A stretch of 64,000 nt of DNA. It comes from Umbelopsis ramanniana AG. Taxonomy: Eukaryota; Mucoromycota; Umbelopsidomycetes; Umbelopsidales; Umbelopsidaceae. A program made the position numbers and the translations under genes. Below, in pieces: positions 58,536 through 64,000 of the stretch. The stretch's first letter is position 1, and every line of letters begins with the position of its first letter. The DNA lies in assembly GCF_025399195.1 (NCBI RefSeq), contig NW_026252090.1, forward strand, positions 186,001 to 250,000, in the 5' to 3' direction. Below the pieces are notes generated by a model. The model had not been told where the DNA came from, ran no database searches, and worked only from the letters and a program-made list of their open reading frames with translations.

Positions 58536-58541
58536 AATAAA
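58536..58541 (+). terminator. AATAAA polyadenylation signal of eS4 gene
   Basis: AATAAA 47 bases after the TAA at 58489. Confidence 0.5.
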
Positions 58542-58762
58542 AATCATATCTTAGCTCATGGAAATGATTTCATTTGGGGGGCAAATTTTTTTTTTTTTTT
58601 TTAGTTTTTTGACAGAAAAAAAAATGTGACTGAAGCTCTTTGAATTTTTCTCTGGTTTGTTTCGGCTGAGACATATTGACTCAACCTTTCCTCATTCCAA
58701 AAGTTTTTTCTTTTTTGCTATTCTTGCGAAGTTGCAAGAAATAAGGCTTGAGTACTAGGGAA

Positions 58763-60702
58763 ATGCGCACCTCTCGAGGCTTGCGCATTACCTCAATACT
58801 GGTGGTCCTGCCAGTAGCCCTATTCTTCATTTCATTACTTCTCATTCTTTGCATCGGAACCCTGGGACAGCTAAAGAAATGGCTTCATCCAATATTACCT
58901 AATTTCTCAGCCCTGCACTCAGTCTTGGCACCTTTGGCTTACGTACTGGTTATAATAGCCGTTATAATGCTTACATGGTGGTTTGTCAAGGTAAGGGGCA
59001 TTCGATTGTTATTTTCAAAAATAAAGGGAGGGGAGAATATTCCTGACACTTCTGACATTTACAGGCGAACCCTATTGCGGTGGAAAAGGCTAAATTGTAT
59101 ATGATTCACTGCTGGAAACTATATCGGGAACCGACTGTCAATGCTAATAACATGGATACGTTGGACAGCCTATTTTCAAGTGATGAAGAGCACGATGCAA
59201 CTGCTTCTGCTGGGAATTTCCCAACACAAACCCGTACCCCCAAAAAACCTACCAATATAACCAAAGTATCTTCTCCTTTATCACAACCGAGACAACGTCA
59301 TCCACCTAGTTCAGCACGACAATCATCGAAAAGGGTAAGCAGCACTTCCAAGCCCACACCAACTCAAACACCTTCCGTGGAGGAAGAGGAAAAGAATCTC
59401 GAAGACAATCATATTATGACGGACTCCAAGGAAGAAGTATCACCACCTATTATAACGAACAACAACGACTCATACGAAAGTACCACCGAATCACCAACTG
59501 AAGATCACTCCACGAGGACTGACTCGGTTGAGAACCTTGCTGCCACCGATGCTAGCGCTTTTTCTCACACAGAGGAAACGAACGCAGTTCCTGAAGCCAG
59601 CACAGTCGATCTCGCCGAGGCTGATGATGATTTTATCACAGCAGCAAAACGTAAACGGAGAAGAACCAGGGGTGGTGCAAAACTTCAACGCCAAAAGATG
59701 GCCCAGATGGAGCAATGCAATTCTGCCTCTGATCAATCACATGTAAAGAAACCCACTAGGAAAACTTCAGATGAACAATACACTTCATCAGGACCAAAAT
59801 CAAACCCGAAAGCGGGAAATGAAAAATTTACACATCGTCATAACCATCATTCTCAGGCGCATGAACCCGTTCGTACTACTTCTAAATTGTCTCCCAAATT
59901 GACCTCCGTTAGTTGCGAAGACGTTGTGTGTGACGACGTTCAAGGAACGCCTAAGTCGTCGCCTCGAGTATCAAACACCAATATCACCTATGCTAATGTT
60001 GCTGCCAGTACATCGGCTCCTAGCCCTGTTGCCGAGCAACGCACCGCCGCAGTGATCTCATCACCACAATCACCAGTTTCTCCTGCACTATCCCAATCGT
60101 CAGTTGTGTCCAACAATGAAAAACGGCAAAGTTGGTATTCACCCTTTTCATCTGGCTTGGAGCTTGACATTGTACCGCGGCCACAACCATCCTTGTCTTC
60201 AGAGTCGGTCCTCTTTAGCGGTAGACCGGTGTCTATGGGATTCGATGCAAAGACAGGCAATTATCAACATCCCGATGTCCTTAATGCCCTTTTTCGAGGA
60301 GGCGAAGGCTTTCTCCCTACTAAAGGAAATGCTCTTGGACTAGTACCAAAGTTTGATAACAGCGAAATGCGACCTAATCTTCCCGAACACCCGATTGCGT
60401 CTGCACCTTATCTGCGCTGGGATTTATATAACAACACCAGGACACCTATCGCTCCACCTTCTTCGGCAACGGAACGACCATTGAGTATGTTCAACGCAAA
60501 GTCTCAACAACCATGGGATAGTCTGCTTTCGCAAGATGAATTGGAAGTTCGTCACCCCCGACATAGCTGGGGTGCGATTGGGAACGTTGAAACAGAGGCG
60601 TGGTCGACACAACCATCACCCATTCAACACGAGCGTAAAAAAAGCAACAGCGGATTCTCATTTTTTGATAGACGGCTTTCAACCTTCTCACCTCGTCGAT
60701 AA
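58763..60702 (+). CDS. Two-helix membrane protein with long disordered tail
   Basis: I do not recognise this family. Two exons: 58763 to about 58990 encodes two hydrophobic helices, ITSILVVLPVALFFISLLLIL and VLAPLAYVLVIIAVIMLTWW, separated by a short basic loop. Exon 2 continues with ANPIAVEKAKLYMIHCWK and then about 500 residues that are Ser/Thr/Pro/Glu-rich and disordered, with SLFSSDEEHD, a basic patch (AAKRKRRRTRGGAKLQRQKM) and many Ser-Pro sites. The C terminus has a conserved-looking block (RQSWYSPFSSGLELDIVPRP, then LFRGGEGFL and the RHSWGAIG segment) ending in STFSPRR. The ATG at 58763 is chosen over an upstream TTG. The two helices and the large soluble tail suggest an organelle or plasma-membrane scaffold. 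Confidence 0.78.
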
Positions 60703-61004
60703 CTTAACAGTTTCGAGACTTACTTTTCTCAATTTTGGATTTTCCTCCATTCACAAATTATTTTCACGCATATATTCAATTTGATTTCTGTCAGTTGTAT
60801 TGGTTTCGTTAGATCTGGAAAGTAATGTTTTTTGTTGTTGTCATTTTTAGCATCGTCTTTCCCTTCATTCTTTCAAGCACTGTACAAAGGTTCATGAAAA
60901 ATACAAGACTGCATTCAGTCGAGCAGCATAAATTTGCATTAAGAAAGAAGTTTATAGCAAATTGAGTAATGAAATTGGTAGATAATACAATAACGAGGTC
61001 TATA
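60703..61004. other. Convergent 3' UTRs, no gene seen
   Basis: A/T-rich stretch where the membrane-protein gene and ykt6 converge. Confidence 0.5.
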
Positions 61005-61811
61005 CTACATGACCACGCAGCAAGAGTTTGTCTTCTTGGCAGTTTTATAAAATACTTTGGACTGACTTGACAGTTCTTCTGATCGCTCTATAAGAGAATC
61101 CAACTTTTCACCACGTTGAAGGACACCTTCAATGGTTTTATGCTGTCACATTTTCGAAATTAGTTACTTTAGTGAATGGAGCTTTTCCGGTCTGTCAAAG
61201 GGTTTTTGAACAACTTACGAGAATAACCTTGGTATCATCCAAGTCTCTTTGGACCTTCATGATCGAATCAGCTTGCTTGGGATCTTGGTATTTCTTGAGA
61301 TATTCAGCAAGTTCGGGATATTGAACGGTACCGGACCATTTTTCAACGGGGTAACGCATGATGAATTCGTCCAATATTTTGTTCAAAAGCGAGAAGGCAA
61401 CACGTGCTGGGTACTCTTTGTCTGTAATCACAACACCAGCAACTCCCTCAGCTCTAGCATACACATGTCCGACATAGTCTAGTAACAACAGTTTGGAGTC
61501 AATGCTATGTTTAGAGAGATCAGTTTCGGTCTCATTCAATCAACTTACTGCTTTCGTCAACACTTTGACGTTGTCCTGCTAATGTTCGTTCAGCGACGGT
61601 TTTAGAGAAGAAGCCCATGAACTCTTGGACACTAGTGGGATCGAAGAGAGGATGGGTCAGTTGAATTTCAGTCTGACGACAAACACAACCATGTTTTCAA
61701 ATTATACCTTGAACGTTGAAAATAACCAAATTCGGCGAGGTTGTACTCTGCTGCCAAGGGATGTGCAGATCCACCATCGTTACGTAGAACGGAAATGGAG
61801 TATATTTTCAT
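61005..61811 (-). CDS. YKT6: R-SNARE Ykt6
   Basis: Prenylated longin SNARE acting in ER-Golgi, endosomal and vacuolar fusion. Four or five exons. The ATG at 61811 gives [12 protein letters not shown], the start of the longin domain. Later exons encode [34 protein letters not shown] and the rest of the longin fold, then the SNARE helix ([39 protein letters not shown]). The protein ends KTNSCCVVM: the paired cysteines and CAAX-type end give palmitoylation and prenylation, as in yeast and human Ykt6. About 198 residues, the family size. The zero-layer Arg is in QRGEKLDSL. Confidence 0.95.
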
Positions 61812-62240
61812 AGTGGATTAGTAGATGGGATAAAAGAGGCGGTACGAAACGCTGTCAGCTGTGGAGTGACAGACGGTTGCGTAACGTGACTGCTTGCGGT
61901 TGGTTCTTCCAAACTACTAAGACGGCAAGTGGAGGCTCTGTGGTTAATGAATGAGAGTTATGCTACTTCTATGCATAACATATTAACTCTATAAATCAAT
62001 GTTCGGCCATCAGTTTGATCTTGTAAACTGGCACATTTCATCTGAGTATTCACAAACAATGTCTACCTAGGACAACGTCTGTAAATGACGTATGATATTC
62101 TGGTCATGATAAACTAGACAACTAAGTACCATATTTGATTCCACGCCGCTCATTCATTCGTGAAAGGGGTGTTGAATGGAGGCAAGATTTTTTTAAGCAC
62201 TGTACACTATCTTATACTTTAAGGTCTTTTCATCTATGAT
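61812..62240. other. ykt6 promoter and PCI gene 3' side
   Basis: No gene seen. Both neighbours are on the minus strand. Confidence 0.5.
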
Positions 62241-63864
62241 TTAAGTAACAACGACACTGGAAGGTATGGGGAACGGATCTTTGGCACTTAGAACAACAAA
62301 CTGTTTTTCATGAGATAAGTATCCTTTGATATAACCCTATAGATTGAAATCAGTAAGTTGAACACAGTTATGTAATTCTCCAGTTCTGAATAATTTACCT
62401 TGAAAATTAGCACAGCTAGCATACATTCAACCTCTTCCATATCTACTTCAAGCCCAGCAAATTCGAGAGCCTGCTTGAACGTTTCCATTGAAATTCTTGT
62501 AGTATTCATAATGGAGTAGACCCTTCGGCAGAGTGTTCGAATCACCATACTGCGCGCCTTTTCTATTGTTAGAAATGTACCACGGTCGATAAGATGTGCA
62601 TATCCAGATTCCATTGCAACGTCGAACGCTCGCACATTTCCTTCGCGAATAGCGCTCACAAGTGGAGAGTATAAGGCAGATATCGACGGATACCGATTGA
62701 GAAGCTTTCTGGTAGGCAATTTTCCGAGGTAAATTCTAACAGGCAATAAGTAATGCAGTATGAGCCTGAAAACAAAAATTTAGAAACCATGCTGTCTACC
62801 GCAAATGAAAATATGTTGGCCGAGCTCTTACTGCTTGTTACGAGAACTCCTTGTAGAGCATTCCAGGAAGGCTAATGACAATTCTTGTTCAGCCTGAGAG
62901 CAAAGTTAGTAAGAGTTTTGACTTTTGAATAGTGCAATTGATTATCCAAACATACCTTTATGTACTGCTCTTCCAGGAAATAAAGCCGACCTAAATAGTA
63001 TCTGAATGTAACCCTATCAGCTTTAGGATAGCTTTCTAAAGGTGGTAAGTCGTTCACCCGAATGGCTTTGAGCACATTGCGACATAAATTTTGAGATTTG
63101 ATCTGAAGAATGAAACCATTGACTTAATATGTGATGGCATTTTCATGATATATAACCTGTCTATCATCCAAACTGACTGACAAATCATGTCCTTACCTTA
63201 AAGTAGGTTTTGAACAGTAGATTACTGATGTGATATGTTCCCCATTTCCTCGACTTGGCTCTGTCAAGAGATCGATCTGTAATACAAGAAGTAAATGATT
63301 TGCTCATGACATTAGCAGCCTCCTCCAAGTTCTTGTTTTCCTTCTTGTCGTTCGCTTGCTGTACATCGGCTTCAACTGCTAGATCTCTCAAGTCTTTGTT
63401 TATCGCATAAAGAAAAGGCAAGCACCACTTGTCGTAACTATTGATTGCTCTCTGAAAGGACCTAAAACGCTCATGTTAATGACATGCAAGCCCTCTTTCT
63501 GTTGCCAATGGCAGACACATACTGTACGAGCTCCTTTTGATCCTCATACGCTTGTTGCAAATCGCCTTGATGCTGAGCTCGAACGATCTCGACATGGAGT
63601 AATAGTATATCGTCCCAAGGATAGTTTAGCTTTGTTCTTGCCGTTTCAACGAGATTTGCAGACTGTTTATTTCCAGAGGTTGTCAGATAATGAACGTCAA
63701 TTTAAATACTGAATTGCGTAAGCCACGCGTACCTGCGCATTATGTTCCAGAAGCGTATTGACATGGGCATCGCTTAGAGATAGTAACGAGGCAAGTTGCT
63801 TTCCTCTGCATGTTATTGCAGCGTTAGAAACGCTATCCAGATATGCCGGTATAGCTTTTTTCAT
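62241..63864 (-). CDS. PCI-domain protein, Csn12/PCID2/Thp1 family
   Basis: Helical-repeat protein ending in a PCI domain, the family that includes Csn12 (COP9 signalosome-associated, also TREX-2-like) and PCID2/Thp1 (mRNA export). Seven or so exons; the first (63733-63864) starts MKKAIPAYLDSV. The body has SFQRAINSYDKWCLPFLYAI, SKSFTSCITDRS, SRKWGTYHISNLLFKTYFK, and KADRVTFRYYLGRLYFLEE. The PCI part reads KLPTRKLLNRYPSISALYSP, IREGNVRAFDVAM, FLTIEKARSMVIRTL and ends GYIKGYLSHEKQFVVLSAKD, then PFP. Motif wording is closest to Csn12 entries, but separating Csn12 from PCID2 needs a tree. About 400 residues. The promoter lies between 63865 and the window end. Confidence 0.85.
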
Positions 63865-64000
63865 TTCACAAAGGTGTACGGACTGAAGGTAAAAGCCAGG
63901 TTTTGAAACCGTACTGTCTTCGGCCGTTGAAAGTTCTCAAAAAAATTAAAGCCTGACACTCAGCAACTGGGACTGTCAGAAGCAGCACTTGTCCTCTAAA

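Overview
This is a compact, intron-rich fungal nuclear window. Nearly every gene is split by introns of about 50-120 bp with GTAAGT-like donors and CTAAC-like branch points. The protein families (Str2-type cystathionine gamma-synthase, Sla2, a fungal GH18-CBM19 chitinase, Tim50, Pso2, Ykt6 ending in CCVVM) are fungal. The sequence style, a Cep120-like protein and an ANKRD16-like protein suggest an early-diverging lineage, most likely Mucoromycota. That placement is an inference; no rRNA or species marker is present. There is no CRISPR, insertion sequence, tRNA or recognisable transposon.

Layout. 0.1-3.4 kb: a doubtful small acylated ORF and a tail-anchored coiled-coil protein. 3.6-5.6 kb: mitochondrial acetoacetyl-CoA thiolase. 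6.1-13.1 kb: GPI-anchored secreted protein, ANKRD16-like protein, cystathionine gamma-synthase, Tim50. 13.5-21.2 kb: four consecutive minus-strand genes for secreted proteins (a 119-aa protein that is easy to miss because it is split by an intron, two long paralogous secreted proteins A and B, and a chitinase). 22.3-39.5 kb: endocytosis, replication, signalling, translation, splicing and DNA repair genes (Sla2, Rfc2, PKA catalytic subunit, eS21, Orc6, Snu114, Pso2). 40.1-47 kb: bHLH factor, methyltransferase with a predicted acylated N terminus, secreted GH5-like glycosidase, DJ-1. 47.4-54.5 kb: Cep120-like protein, importin alpha, pyruvate dehydrogenase E2. 55.7-63.9 kb: eIF4E, eS4 with a snoRNA in an intron, a two-helix membrane protein, Ykt6, a Csn12/PCID2-type PCI protein.

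Most genes are single housekeeping genes and share no pathway. Divergent pairs share short promoters (sla2/rfc2, snu114/pso2) or a long one (lat1/eIF4E). The main functional grouping is the secreted-protein block at 13.5-21.2 kb, which probably acts at the cell wall or outside the cell. The least ordinary observations are: a box C/D snoRNA in intron 2 of the eS4 gene whose D' guide matches 15 nt of conserved 28S rRNA as I remember it; a 14-nt microexon with the same phases in both secreted paralogues; the 119-aa secreted protein gene; and a structured element in eS4 intron 3. All exon junctions were read by eye and should be confirmed with RNA data.
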